Shown here piece after piece: positions 10,954 through 22,594 of a stretch of 64,000 nucleotides of DNA (positions are counted from its first letter, which is position 1; each line of letters starts with the position of its first letter). Both the position numbers and the translations under genes were made by a program. Source of the stretch: Gonium pectorale. Its lineage: Eukaryota > Chlorophyta > Chlorophyceae > Chlamydomonadales > Volvocaceae. The DNA is taken from the NCBI GenBank assembly GCA_001584585.1, contig LSYV01000003.1, positions 2,186,592 to 2,250,591 of the forward strand, given 5' to 3'. The notes below the pieces were generated by a model. It was not told the origin of the DNA. It saw nothing but the letters and a program-made list of their open reading frames with translations, and did not search any database.

Positions 10954-13010
10954 ATGTCACTCGACGGAAAGGTCGCGTTAGTGACCGGAAGCACATCGGG
11001 CATAGGGCTGGAGACAGCCTCAGCGCTTGCAGGTGACTGTGGCGACACTTGTATGACGAACTGTCCTGAAGCATTGAATGGGAATGACGGAGTGAACTGA
11101 TTCGCGCGCTACCGATCGACAGGTCTTGGCGCGACTGTCATCCTGGGCGTGCGCAACATTAAGGCCGCGGAGGATGTGGTCAAGTCCATCAAGGAGAAGC
11201 ATCCGGGATCAAAGGTGGTGGTCGGCCCGTCCTTGGACCTCATATCGCAGGAGAGCGTGCGCAAGTTCGCCGAAACCATCGACAAGCAATACCCTCAGCT
11301 GCACATCCTGGTGAACAACGCCGGGGTGTCGTTCATGAGCAAGAACTTCACGCCCGAGGGCGTGGGCGGCATCGCCCAGGTGAGGGAGGGAGCGGACACG
11401 AGGGTTTGGATGCGGGCGTTGAACCTGCGACGTTACGCCTCGCTTCGGCACGCGGATATCAATGCTGCTGCAACCCATATAGGGCTACATAGTTGCTTAC
11501 AGCCGCCGGCGGTTGTTTGTGCCATATTTGTGCACATCTTGCTGATGCCCGGCTCACGTACTGCGCGCCCCCTGCATCGCCCATTTAGCCCCACAGCCAT
11601 GAACTTCATGCTTCCTTTGTCACGTCGCCATTTCCTTCCATTACTGCCTTGGCTTTGCAGACCAATCACCTCGGCCCGTACACGCTGACCCGGCTCCTGG
11701 AGAAGAAGCTAGTTGCCAGCAAGGCCCGCGTGGTGACAGTGGCCTCCGTCACTCACCGCACGACAATCATGAAGGACGCCCGCGCCTTCCTCACAGACTG
11801 GCGCTCCGGCTACTACCAGCATTCAAAGCGTAAGATGCATTGGCGGGGGAATGGAGGACGCGGGCGGTGAGACACGCAGCCACTGGGCCGTCAGAAACCG
11901 TCCCCCGAAGCTCCACTGAGCACAGCGCGAACATTACCGACCCTATAGGCCGTTAGGCTCAGTTGTCGCCCTGTCCTTGCCCCCTGCCCACCAGTGGCCA
12001 ACGTGCTGTTCGCATACGAGCTGCAGCGGCGGCTGGGCAACCACGGCGTTACCTCGGCGGCCGCCGACCCTGGCGGCGTGCGCTCCAACATCTGGAGCAC
12101 CAGCCCCATGTTTTCGAAGGGCTGGAAGAAGTAGGTGGTCGGCATTGGAGCTTCGTTGACTGATGTTGGCCATGAGCATTCGCAAGGGGCTGCAATCTGC
12201 ACGGGCGGATGGTACTATGCAGCTGCCACGCAATGCACCCTGTCTCGACCTGTGTGCGCTGGTCGTGTCGTGCCCGTTAGTCGTTTTACTCTGGCATGGC
12301 CTCCTCCCCACCACTACCAGGAAGATGATCGACTTCTTCTACAGCCCGCCAGAGGACGGCGCGAAGGCCGTGGTCCACGCGGCTACAGTGCCGTGGGAGA
12401 AGGACCGGCGCGTGGTGAACGGCACGCCCGTGCTCCCAGCAGACGACCTCCGGTAGGCTCGTGAGAATGACGGGTGTGGGGCCCAGGGCTTCTAGTAACT
12501 TAAGGAATCTCATTAAGGCGCTGTGGTATGTTGGGATGTACCGAAGTCTCTGCAGGATGACCGGTGGGTTCGTCTGTTTGTGATGGCAAGGGCGCGGATT
12601 CGCAAGGAACCCTCTGCAGCTGGTATTGGGAAACCCGCGGCACACGCATCCTTAAGCACGTTGTAACCGTGGCGAGCACCTTCGTCCCCTCTGTGGCAAC
12701 CCTCGACGGCTATCTGCCCGACAATGTTCACAGGTACTACTCCCGCGGCCTGTTCTGTTCGCCCCTCCTTTGCAACCTGGACGGCTACCCGGGCAAGGGC
12801 ATGAAGAAGGTCAAGAGCACGATATGGGGCATCTCCACACTCTTCACCAGCCTGTGGGACTGGCCGCTGCGGAAGCTGAGTCGCGGGCTGCTGGCCAGCA
12901 AGTGCAAGCCGGTGCGTTCCGCCACACAGACCTACGACGCCAAGCTGGCGGCGGAGCTGTGGGAGGCCTCGGCCGAGTTTGCCAAGCTGCCGCCACAGCC
13001 CCAGGTGTAA
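10954..13010 (+). CDS. Short-chain dehydrogenase/reductase (retinol-dehydrogenase-like)
   Basis: This is a classical SDR oxidoreductase with a Rossmann fold; the substrate is unknown. Exons: 10954-11032, 11123-11379, 11661-11829, 11995-12130, 12321-12452, 12734-13010; 349 residues. The cofactor motif TGSTSGIG is at residues 11-18, NNAG at 91-94, the TNHLG loop at 113-117, the active-site Ser in VASVTHR (about 141), and the catalytic pair YQHSK (Y164, K168), followed by LANVLFAYELQRRL. The DPGGVRSNIW segment matches the proline-glycine motif after the active site. The C-terminal 130 residues are longer than in a minimal SDR and partly hydrophobic (ISTLFTSLWDWPL), so membrane association is possible. 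A TAG directly after the exon-4 donor is read through only if splicing fails; the phase and the FFYSPPEDGAKAVVHAA homology of exon 5 support the spliced form. Confidence 0.88.
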
Positions 13011-14408
13011 TGCGCGAAAAGCTGTGATCTTGCTGTAGCAGGCTGTTGCTGTTGGGGCGATGAGTCTGCTCAGGGGCCTGTCGTGTCTGGTCGTGGCGCA
13101 CACCCTGGGTGGTGGGGCACGGCGTGTTTCAAGGACAGGTGCTACCTATGCGAAGCTTTGTGCCGCACGGGCTACTCGAGTTACTGGGCTACTCGAGGAC
13201 AGAAGTTTGGAAGGCACACAGCGCATGCGTTAGCGGCGCATAACCCATACTCCGGCTGATGCAGCACACAGATAAGTGCACACTTTTTCACTGCCCGGCC
13301 CCTGTTGCGGGTCCTTCCTTGATCCCATGCATCACGTCGACTCCACATGCACTGTGGGTATGGCGACCTGGCGCCTTATGTTTTCAGGTCCGAGTGCACA
13401 GAAATCGCACGTAGCGGTCTTCTCAATATGGATTTAGTTCGCTGGAAGAGTGCATCCCATCCGCCCGTGGCATTTGCGGGCTGCTTGCGGGTACTTTCAT
13501 GCGCAGGTGTCTGTTGCACGTGCAGCATGCTCTCATTGTGGCGCTGCTTGGACCAAATGGCGTTTCCTCTCGAGCTGCTTGCGCGAAGTTGTTCACATAT
13601 GCACCGCCATATGTACGGGTTGGGAGGGCTATCCTTCATATTAACCTCTGTAATGGCACAACCGAGCCACCACCACCGAGCAGCCACCGCGTCACCGTAC
13701 CATGCAACGCCGCACGCCGCTTCCAGACTCGTGGCCTACCAACAGGGTCACATAGGTACCGCACTTAACCACACAAGATGCCAACCGTGCCGCACTAACC
13801 GAACTTTGCACAGGGCCCGCCACAAACCTTCAGACCAGGTGAGATGACACAATGTGGAGACGCCGGCTTGGCGCCTTCCCGGCCCTGGGTCCTACGTATG
13901 TAGGCAGCGGCCCCCCTACTGCCCCCGCATCCGTGCATGCTTGTGATGCGCGTCGTACATGTCTTCCCAACCAATGTTGTGTGTGGGGAACGCGACGACG
14001 TGCCCAAAAGATGGGAGCCGGGCAAGCAAGCAAGGAGCCTCGCCGATAGCTTATGCAATCCGGGCACTCAACCAGAAGGATCCCCCCAGAAGGACTTCAC
14101 GCTGCGAGGTCCTTGCGGCTTGTCCGCGCAGCCCAGCTTCAGAACACATGCGCAGGTGAAACGTACCTCCTAGCTCCTTGCTGCGTGAAGGTGAAGCGGG
14201 CTCTTCAACCACCGAGTATGGGAACCCGACCGTCAACCCGCCCATCGCGGGCGCAATACGGCCATCCATGATGCCCTGGCACATGTTGCCCCTCATGAGG
14301 GTGCTAGGCCCAACCCAACCGCGAGGGGCACGTGAGCTGCCGGCCTCTCATAAACGCATCCTCCGGCAACATCTGCGCGTATCCCCTCGACCTGAATTTA
14401 TAAAGCGC
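13011..14408. other. Intergenic between convergent SDR gene and minus-strand gene
   Basis: No coding exon could be supported on either strand; the open frames here are short and lack splice-consistent partners. A TGTAA at 13649-13653 is a possible poly(A) signal for the SDR gene. No matching minus-strand signal was found for the gene ending at 14409. Confidence 0.5.
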
Positions 14409-15086
14409 CTACAACGCCGATTTGACGCCCTCGGACCTCGCCAGGTAGTCCATGTACACCCGCTGGGTGCCGTCCAGGTTGCCGTACCGCCCTGGCCGAA
14501 TCTGAAGCCGGATCCTGCAAGGCACGCATTGCAGCGTACGGGGAAGAGGAATCTGGGTCAAAAAAGGTAGGAGCCGGGATTGGTCAGACCCCAAAAGGGG
14601 ATGAACACCTGCGTGGTTCACTGGGCACGACGTCCACGAAATGGACAGGCCCAATGCGCCAACCAAAACCCAATCACAACGCGCAGCTCGGGACAGGTGA
14701 GTATGCTGGCCGTTAGACAAACCCAGATCCGACTGAGGGGCCTACTTGGGTATCAAAAAGGGACCAAGGAGATGTGTGTGTGCACAGCACAGCCGGCGAA
14801 TACCTGGGGCTGTTGGGCCAGTAGCGGTCTGGAGGCATGCCTTCGAAGCCCCAGAATGCGAGATTGAGAGCGAAGGTGGCTAGGTGAAACCCTGCCGCGA
14901 CGGCTGCAAACACGTGCTCTCGCTTGTTGGCCCAATTGATCTCTCGCTGGGCCTCCTTGAGCTGCTCGCGAGTCTGCACGACGCCCCGCGGCAGCTTGCT
15001 TGCGTCCTCGCGGGCAAGCAGCAGGTCCAGCGGAAGCGGCTCCCGGCGCATGACCACTATGCGTGGCCCAGCTCCCGCAGATGACG
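14409..15086 (-). CDS. Small unrecognised protein with one hydrophobic segment
   Basis: I do not recognise this protein. Two exons on the minus strand splice cleanly in phase: 15086 (or ATG at 15051) down to 14804, and 14514 down to 14409. From the ATG at 15051 the product is 117 residues. It begins with MRREPLPLDLLLAREDASK, then a charged helix (TREQLKEAQREINWANKRE), one probable membrane segment (HVFAAVAAGFHLATFALNLA), a short GMPPDRYWPNSP loop and a basic-aromatic tail (GRYGNLDGTQRVYMDYLAR). An acceptor-like CCCCACAG just upstream of 15086, with the frame open between it and the ATG, suggests that a further 5' exon may exist towards 15500. It lies head-to-head with the wax synthase gene. 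The codon pattern and exon borders look real, but no family is assigned. Confidence 0.6.
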
Positions 15087-15507
15087 CTGTGGGGACATCG
15101 TAGTGGTATTACATGGCAATGAAGCCGCTGTAAGGATGCTCTTGAACAGTTACATTACCCACCGGCTCGCTCCGCAAGCTCGCTGCTAGGCATTCCAGCG
15201 AATATATCTGGACTATGATGAAAATATAGCCTCTTCTGAGGAATCGACCTTTAGACAGAAGAGCAGGATGGAGGCCACTATGATAAAAGATTCGCGGCTC
15301 CAATGTAAAGGAAAGAGCACAGTTGCACAATGACTGGATGTATAAATATATGTGGAGACCGCTATCAAATGTGTTGTCGTCCAAAGCAGACGGCTAAGGA
15401 TTTCGCACAGCGTTGTTACGGCGTCTCTCTTTACGCTTATGTGTCATTGTTTAACGCCCGTGTAAAGAGCTACAATAGTTGGGATTGCGACCCACGGGCC
15501 GGGGAAG
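15087..15507. other. Shared upstream region between divergent genes
   Basis: About 420 bp separate the minus-strand small gene from the wax synthase start. It is more AT-rich than the surroundings and holds a TATA-like element for the plus strand. It may also contain an unrecognised first exon of the minus-strand gene. Confidence 0.5.
15341..15350 (+). promoter_or_regulatory. TATA-box-like element before wax synthase
   Basis: TATAAATATA occurs about 160 bp upstream of the ATG at 15508. It is close to the eukaryotic TATA consensus and stands out in GC-rich DNA. No transcription start evidence is available. Confidence 0.45.
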
Positions 15508-18156
15508 ATGGGCGCTGATGGCCTCCAAAACTGGCTCGTCAGCGTCACAAGCGCGGGTCTCTTGTGCGTTGCATCAGCAGCAGCTGTCAAGCTCGTAGCG
15601 ACGAAAACACCGCCTGGCCTGCTGCGTCTCCTTCTTGGTCTCCCCGCGCTGGCGCTCTACTGCTACGTGCCGTTCATCTTCGAGGTCCAGAGTCAGTCCA
15701 GGGCATCGGCTGCCGCGATGCTGATGTGGCTGGCAAACTTCAAGCTCACTGCCTTCTGCCTGGGCCGCGGCCCGCTCACACAAACGGGCCTGACCCTCGG
15801 CCAGTTCACTGCGCTGTTGCTGTGGCCCATCATCCCAAGGACAGGTAAGGGGCGGGGCCAAGCCTGGGATCGGGGAGCCATTGCGGAAAAGACATCCTGA
15901 CATCCTTATGGTAGCCCCATCTCTGTGTCTAGCGCCCGGAAGCCGTATGAGAACAGCAGGGTTAGGAACGGGATAGGTTAATGTATTGGCGTGCATACTG
16001 CACACGTGCCCAGCCAACATGATCCGGCCAGTCCAGCACAAAGTCGTATCCCCTCCTGCTGCAGATGCGGAGGGGCATGTCCAGTTTGTGGATAAAGGTG
16101 CTCGCGCCAGTGCTGCCGTGTCACGGCTTCTCTGGCGGGTGCCCCAGAACCTCGGTTAGTAGTCAGGGTGCCGGGATGACCATCTGCGCGTCGAGCCGCA
16201 CCCTGGGAATAGGTGGGAGCCGCGTCGGCGGCACTCATCTTCAACATCAAATTGTATAGTCTACCAGTTCTGCAGTGGGCTGCGGTATGCAGGCATGCAT
16301 CAGTATGCTGGTAGGATGGGAGTCTTTTTTAAACCGCTCTTCACGCCTCTCCTTGCTCGTAAGCCTTCCCGCTTTGGGCGCTGTCGCAGGCGTGTTTCTG
16401 GTGGGCCTGTACACCCTCACGCATCCTGCCGTGCCACTGTTCTTCAAGACGTATTCGGCAGGCGAGAGCGGGCCGCAGGCGGCTCGGGGTTTGTGAATGG
16501 GGCTTGGTCGCAAACTGCATGCCTACAAGTGTGACGGGGCGTGAACCGAGTGTGTGCAGGCCTGTATGCTGTTTCCGCCGACTGTCGGTCACACAAATTG
16601 CTAACTTGCCGCTGCCGTGCAGCTTTTGGCGTCTGCGCTTACTGCGACCTGTGGGCCAACGCATGCGCTGCACTGGTCATGTGGGTACACGGCGTGGAGG
16701 TGGCGCCGTCGTGGGACCGGCCCTGGCTGCAGACCAGCCTTGCGGACTTCTGGGGCCGGCGCTGGAACCTGCCGGCCTCATCCTCTCTCAAGCACCTCGC
16801 GTATGAGCCCCTGGTGGAAGGTAAGCAGACAGCCAGTCGGTGACGGCGTACGGGCACTCGGGCAGGCATTGAGGTGGAGATGCAAAGGGCTTTGGATCAT
16901 CCTCTCCCTATGCTAGGCATTGTAAGGCTAACTCGGCGTTGGCGTTGGGGAGCCTGTGGGGAACCTGTTATCGGTAATCTGGGGCCCGCGGACGCTTACT
17001 TAGATTTGGGCCATGATGTGCAAGCGGTTGCCACGCCACGAAACTTGTGCCATTCTTCCCTCTGAAGGGCGGCTGGTCGCGCGCGGCAGAGCTTGGCGTG
17101 CGGTTGTGAGGCCATCGGCTGACGGCGAGGGCAGCGCCACGCGTGATGCCGCTCCCGGTGGCCCAGATCTGGCACCTGCGGGGCTCGCTGACGGCGGCTC
17201 TGTGGTCAGCACATCGAACACTGCCTCACTCGCTCCTGACAGCAACGGCGTCACGCCGACGGCTGGAACTGACGCCGATCCGACCACCGCCAGAGCGCAG
17301 CATGAGCAGGGAGACAAGGCCCCGGCAAGCCGCCGCAGCGGCCGGCCCTCCGCCTCGAGCGCCGCCCGCCTGGCCGGCCTGGCCGCCACCTTCATGATCA
17401 GCGGCCTCATGCACGAGGTCCTCCTGTGCGTCTGCACCGGCGACACCGCGCAGCTCGGGAAGCAGACGCTGTTCTTCGCAATCCAGGTGAGGGCCGCCTA
17501 TTCCCGGCACGCCGGCAGCGCTGAGCTGCGTCGGGGTTTGCGTCCTTGTACCACGCGGCTGTGCTGGGCGCGCAACGTGCGTGCTCCGTTGCATGCCGAA
17601 CGCAATGATTTTGGATGCTTTTCTTGGGCTGCTTCGATTTGTCCGGGGATCTAGGTCCATGGGCGCGGACAAGCGGGCTGTCGAATGTGTCGATGTCCTG
17701 AAGCGCACGCGAAGCCACTCAGCGCAATTCAGCGCATTGGAGAGCTGCAGGTTGCAACCCCTCGTTTGTGTATCCGCCCGCGGATTGGGACACGCGCCCC
17801 TCTCCTGACTCCCCGTTCATTCGCTTGCCTGATCCTTTTATGCTGCGATCCCCTGATCCTTGACTCCCCTCATCCCTGATCCCTGACCCCGGCAGGCTCC
17901 GCTCATGCTGCTGGAGCAGCAGCTGGTCCGGGCCATGAAGCGCACCGGCGTCATGCCTCCAAACTGGATTTGCATACCGGTGGCCTCTCTGACGCTGCAG
18001 GTCCCGGCCATGTACTGGTTCTGGGGCGCCTACTTTGCGGCGGTGGCTCCGCGTTCAAGCCCGCTCGCACCGCCGCCGGTGCCCATGCCGGAGGCGCTGG
18101 GCACACCCGCTGGTGCGCGGCTTCTCGGCTCGACGCCGGGGGCGATTGAGCTTTGA
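15508..18156 (+). CDS. Plant-type wax synthase (long-chain-alcohol acyltransferase, MBOAT)
   Basis: Predicted membrane acyltransferase that would transfer acyl groups from acyl-CoA to fatty alcohols (wax esters) or related acceptors in the ER. Exons: 15508-15844, 16065-16154, 16390-16488, 16623-16820, 17068-17486, 17896-18156; 467 residues. The N-terminus has several hydrophobic helices followed by MLMWLANFKLTAFCLGRGPL, typical of the plant family. The hallmark TSLADFWGRRWNLPASSSLK lies in exon 4, and the probable catalytic His (about 357) in MISGLMHEV in exon 5. A Ser/Ala/Pro/Asp-rich insert of roughly 85 residues (17110-17365) sits between these motifs and is not part of the usual fold. The exon-3 donor (GTTTGT) is weak; a GC donor 27 bp upstream would give the same phase. 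DGAT activity cannot be excluded from sequence. Confidence 0.87.
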
Positions 18157-19506
18157 GTTTACTATGAGTTACGCGTCAAGGAATGGCTCATTGCAACGCG
18201 TACGTGCCAGAGCCACGTTGTAGTTTCTAGGGTTACCCAGTCCTGTTGTAAGTGTCGAGCAGTTGCCAAGTTGATGTTGTTTTGTCAGAGGGGTACAGTG
18301 CGCCTCCCCAGCACGCGCTGGGACATGCAACAGGTGCCAGCGAGTTGCTGGCCCTAAACCTTCATCGGCGCCTACCTTAGTCATGTACTCATTGCTACGA
18401 TGTTGTGGCTAGCAGGCCCGCTAAGCCGTTTCGACCTATATGTCGACGCTCTTGCTTTCTGGCCGCTGGAGCTGGCGCTCATACGTAGTACAAGTAAGAG
18501 AGCGCCTGGCGGCGGGCATGCCGCCCGCAAACCCTTCGGTGGGGTCTTGCCCGTCCTACACGTTGAGCCGTCTTGGCGTTGGATGGGCCCTGAGCTGACA
18601 GGGTAACAAGGGGTAGAAGCCCAAAGGGCTCAGTCCCTAAGCAGCGGGAAGTCATTCAGTAAAGGGCCGAGTGCTGTGCGTTGGTACAGCGTCCAAAAAA
18701 AACCACGCGTCCAAGAAGGCCGATGGCCCAACGCGGATGTAGCAGTTCTCTGCACCTCAGCGCGCACTGTACTTGGTTTGTGAGCATGCATGCATGAGCA
18801 TCATGACACGCAGAAGAGAATCTACCGGCCGATAGCCAGGGTAGCAAACCGCATCATGACGGGGCCTTTTTACTACTTGGCACAGCTGGCACGGTCGCGC
18901 TTCCACTCCCCACAGCGCCAGGCATACGCCTGTGAGGAGTGCCACGCAGCCAGACAGTGCGAGCCCCGTCTGGTCGCTGTGAGGGCCATGGCAGCTCTCC
19001 CAGCTACCACACGCCCGGGCCTCTTGTCGTAGCAACGGAGGCTTCCCTTCGCAAGCAATGCGTATGTCCAGCGTGCCTGCCAGCAGGCCGTCCGTAGTAC
19101 ACGGATTCGTGATATACAATGGCACCGGACCCCAGCATGCCATAACATTCATAACGCAATGCACAGGGTGGCCCTGTGCTGCGAGTCACTAAGATGGCCT
19201 CCTGAGCTCCCAAGATCCATGGACCATCCATCAGCCAGAAAGCATCCATACCCCACCACATTACACACATGTCATGGCAGGTTACAACGTACGCGGTCAC
19301 AGACATCCTCTGGCATGCCCATGGCATCGTGCGACGCCCTCAGTCTGGTTTCCAGCAGATCGCACCAGCAAGACCGCGACCACGGCCCTACGGCCTGAAT
19401 ACAACACATAACGTGATAATCTGAAACCCCGCCGGCCGAAGCGCGAAGACGGCCCCAAGCCCGATACCCGTCCCCGCAGCCTGAACTGTCACGATTGCCT
19501 CATCTC
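18157..19506. other. Intergenic between convergent wax synthase and kelch genes
   Basis: No coding exon was found. Plausible poly(A) motifs serve both ends: TGTAA at 18247-18251 for the wax synthase (91 bp after its stop) and TTACA at 19282-19286 (TGTAA on the minus strand) for the kelch gene (about 220 bp after its stop). The rest shows no structure I can interpret. Confidence 0.55.
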
Positions 19507-22063
19507 TTATCCCGGCAGCCACAGCGCCACGTCATTCATGTCCTCCTTGGGGTTCACGCCGCCAAACACCACCATCGCGCGCCCCTGCGGCTCCCCCGGC
19601 GCCTGCACCACCGCCGCGCTGTGCGCGAAGCGCACGGCCGGAACCGTGCCGCCCTTGTCGGATTCCCGCGGCCCGCGACGCACCAGCTCTATCTCCAGCG
19701 ACTGGCCGTCTATCTGCAGGACATCGCCCTCCACCGCCTCCCCGCTGTAGCCCCCGTATATGAGCACGCGGCTGCCGCCTCCGGAGGCCGAGGAGCCTTC
19801 AGTCCCTCCGGCCTGCTGCGGCTGCTGCGTGCTCGTGTTGGGCACCGAGCCGCCTGTGGCTGGGGTGCACCGCGCGATGGCGAAAAGGCGGAGTACATAT
19901 CGGTGAGCAAGGAAGTTGCGTGAGCCTTCAAAGCGGAGCTGTAGGAGCCAAGCGCTTGCGCGCACGCATGGCACGACGGGTCACAGCAGGACGCCGCCCC
20001 GCACACATGCGCCACACAGAGACCGTCGTGCATGGATGGCAAGCTCACCTGTGTCAGACGGCTGCTCGCATGCAGGCAGCACGATGCTGCTGTGCGCACA
20101 GCGCGAAAACGGCGTCGGCTCAATGGCCGTCCAGCGCATCAGCTTGGCGTCAAATAAGGCGGCGTCACACAGGACCCTGAAACATCAATTGGCGTGTGAG
20201 GGGAGGGGACGCTGTGACAACACTGGTTTCCTAGACCTTTTGACGACCCTATGTCCCGCACACGCTTGTGCGCACCAGGGCCTCTTATATGCAACACACC
20301 ATGAAGCTGCAGGGTTACTCGTCGTGAGTTCTCAAGTGCATCACCCAGCGATGCTCGGCAAAGAGTGTCGCTCGATGCATGATCGCATGCTCACTTAAAC
20401 TCAGCTCCTCGCCCGCCATAGACCAGCATGGTGGTGGAGTCCACCATACACCCCGTGTGCATCTCCCGCGCCGCCGGCTGCTCGCCGGCGATGGCGGGCC
20501 TGCTCCAGCCGTTCTGCAGCGTGTTGTAGATCCACACATCCTGCATCGGACCTTGGTAGCCGGCCCCACCGTACACGAGCTGCAGGGCAGAGGAGCAGGG
20601 ATTCTCTCATATACCCAGCAAGACGGCAAGAGGTCCAGCGCAAGCCGGGCACCGGGACACACGTGGCGGAACAGGGCAGCGAGTACTCAACAATGCAAAT
20701 TTAGTCATTCGATGCCAATTGTGCCCGTCTTCGCTCCGTCCCGTCCCTCTATAGTCTCACAAGGCACGTGTCCGCCAAGCAGCCGCTGCAGTGCGAGTGC
20801 CGTGGCGGAGGGAGCGTTCCCGGGACCTGGGGAGGGCAGGGGCAGGCCAGAGAGAGCACGGCCTGAGGTGACGCGCGGAAACAAGACAAAACGCAGCGAC
20901 AGCGGCACGCACAAGCAATGCCCTGGCATGCTGAGCTTCATCACGCAACCGCACATGTATCCATGCAGTCGCACCTCTACGTCAGACCAAGTCCACGTGC
21001 TCGGGTCCAGTGCTTTAAGATCGTTGTAGCAGAGACCGCTCACAGGCTCCTGGGTGACCGCAGGTCATGCGGGTAGGCACGGGCAATGGAAGCCAGGGGA
21101 GCACATGCGCGGTTACTTTATGAGCTGCCAGGGTTACACGGCCTCGACTATCATAGCCGCCTGCTGCCGAGGACTCTGGGCCCGCCGGCAGGTGGTGCGC
21201 GTACGTGGATCACCGCCGGGTACTGGCAGTTGTTGACTTATCCGCACAGGTCTGCAAACAGCCCCGGAACGGACGCCCTTGGAGTGTCACTCACCGTCCC
21301 TCCAAACAAATAGATGCGGTCCCCCACGACCGTAAGCGTGGCACCCGACCTCGGCAAGAGCTTGCACCTGCGTGGCGGGGATGCGGCATGGTTCGTGCGC
21401 TGCCATCGACGGTGCGAGAGTCACGGCGAAAGCTCTCGCACTTAGCTCAGCGCTTAGAGATCAGCAGCAAGGGGGTGAGCGCTGCGTCATCACCCATCTT
21501 AACCCCCCTAAAATTCATGGATGTGCGGGCAATGTTCACGTTTTGTGGGGACACCCTAATGCAAAGCTCATCCCGTGCACACAGCCTCACCCATTCGCAA
21601 GGATGGGAGAGATGCGCGTCCATTCGTACTTGCCGTCCGCTGCATGGCACCGAGGCAGGGCGCGCATAACTGGGGCAACAGAGCAACAAGCTCAACATGG
21701 CCGGTCTTCCCCGCCTGAGGCGCCCACGCCACTCCGCCTTCTGAGCATCTCTTGAGGTCAGAGCCAACATCAAGCTGCAACATTTTAACAGGCGCAAGAC
21801 CGGGTTGGCTCCCCTAAACATACCTGTTTCGAGGACCCACAGGTCGCTGAACGTGATGGGCGCACGGTCCGCCCCACCAAACACAACGACCCTGGTTCCA
21901 AGCGCCACGCTGGCGTGTGCCCCCCTTGGTGCCGGCGCCAGGCCTTCAGGCTGCATGACATTACCCCAGGCGGGTTACGGCTGCGCAGGCGGAGAACGCG
22001 AGACCCCACAAGCGGCCGGGAGCAGACGGTGCCCACCTTCACCAGCCTCCACTGGCCCCCCAT
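19507..22063 (-). CDS. Six-kelch-repeat beta-propeller protein
   Basis: Probable scaffold with a kelch beta-propeller; no enzymatic or E3-ligase domain is visible. Minus-strand exons, 5' to 3': 22063-22037, 21950-21824, 21639-21591, 21367-21295, 21049-20975, 20826-20761, 20579-20395, 20176-20049, 19853-19507; all phases close, giving 358 residues. Kelch di-glycine strands in order: VVVFGGADR, IYLFGGT, LVYGGAGYQ, LVYGGRGAE, VLIYGGYSG, MVVFGGVNP, each paired with a conserved Trp or PR motif (APAPRGAHAS, LPRSGATLTV, PPPRHSHC, AAREMHTGC). A Gln/Gly/Ser-rich loop lies in the last exon. The first exon codes only nine residues and is the least certain; an upstream exon is possible. It is divergent from the dynein heavy chain gene, which leaves open a ciliary role, but that is inference. 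Confidence 0.85.
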
Positions 22064-22594
22064 AAGCACCGTTATTGCTACGATGCGATATCTCCAACGA
22101 TGCAATTAGTATTTCTAGCTGAAACCACAACCTTTTGCGACTACGTTGGTTGGTTGCCCAGCAGTGTGATCACAGTTCCGGAACATACGCTTCCTGAGAC
22201 AAATTCTGTCGTTTATACTTTCTTTGCTATCTAATTCTGAACCAAGGCAGGGTCGTACGAACTTCGAAGTGCTGCAGGGTCGACCATTGTCCAGAGCGCG
22301 CAGAAAATATCATATGCTCCTCATGCACACTTCAATTGTAGGAAAGTTCATAGAACGTAAAGAGCGTTTGGCCTTGCCGAGGACCCAAGCCTTACACGCT
22401 GTACTCCTGTGACAACGCTATATATATAAACCTGCAAAACAGGTCCTTGTAGTCAACGCGCACGGAATTAATCTTCCTGACATTTCTCACCAGCGGCTCC
22501 AGCATACGCGTGGGCGCCTTGATACCCGTTGGAGGGAGGTGGCAGCAACTCACGCTCAGCATGATTGTGTGCAGCTGAGGGTCGCGCCGGACCA
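22064..22594. other. Bidirectional upstream region, kelch gene / dynein heavy chain
   Basis: About 530 bp separate the two divergent starts, so the promoters are likely shared or adjacent. This stretch is AT-rich for the window and contains the element TATATATATAAA. No coding exon is supported. Confidence 0.55.
22419..22430 (+). promoter_or_regulatory. TATA-like element before dynein heavy chain
   Basis: TATATATATAAA lies about 165 bp before the dynein ATG. It is near-palindromic, so it could serve either direction. It could also be a simple AT repeat. Confidence 0.35.

Noticed and set aside
12131..12133. TAG just after GWKK in the dehydrogenase gene as the true stop
   Set aside because: It overlaps a GTAGGT donor, and the next exon continues in phase with conserved sequence (KMIDFFYSPPEDGAKAVV). 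A stop here would remove a third of the protein.
17000..17708. Minus-strand frames opposite wax synthase exon 5
   Set aside because: They overlap the conserved MISGLMHEV exon and have no domain similarity; treated as antisense shadows.
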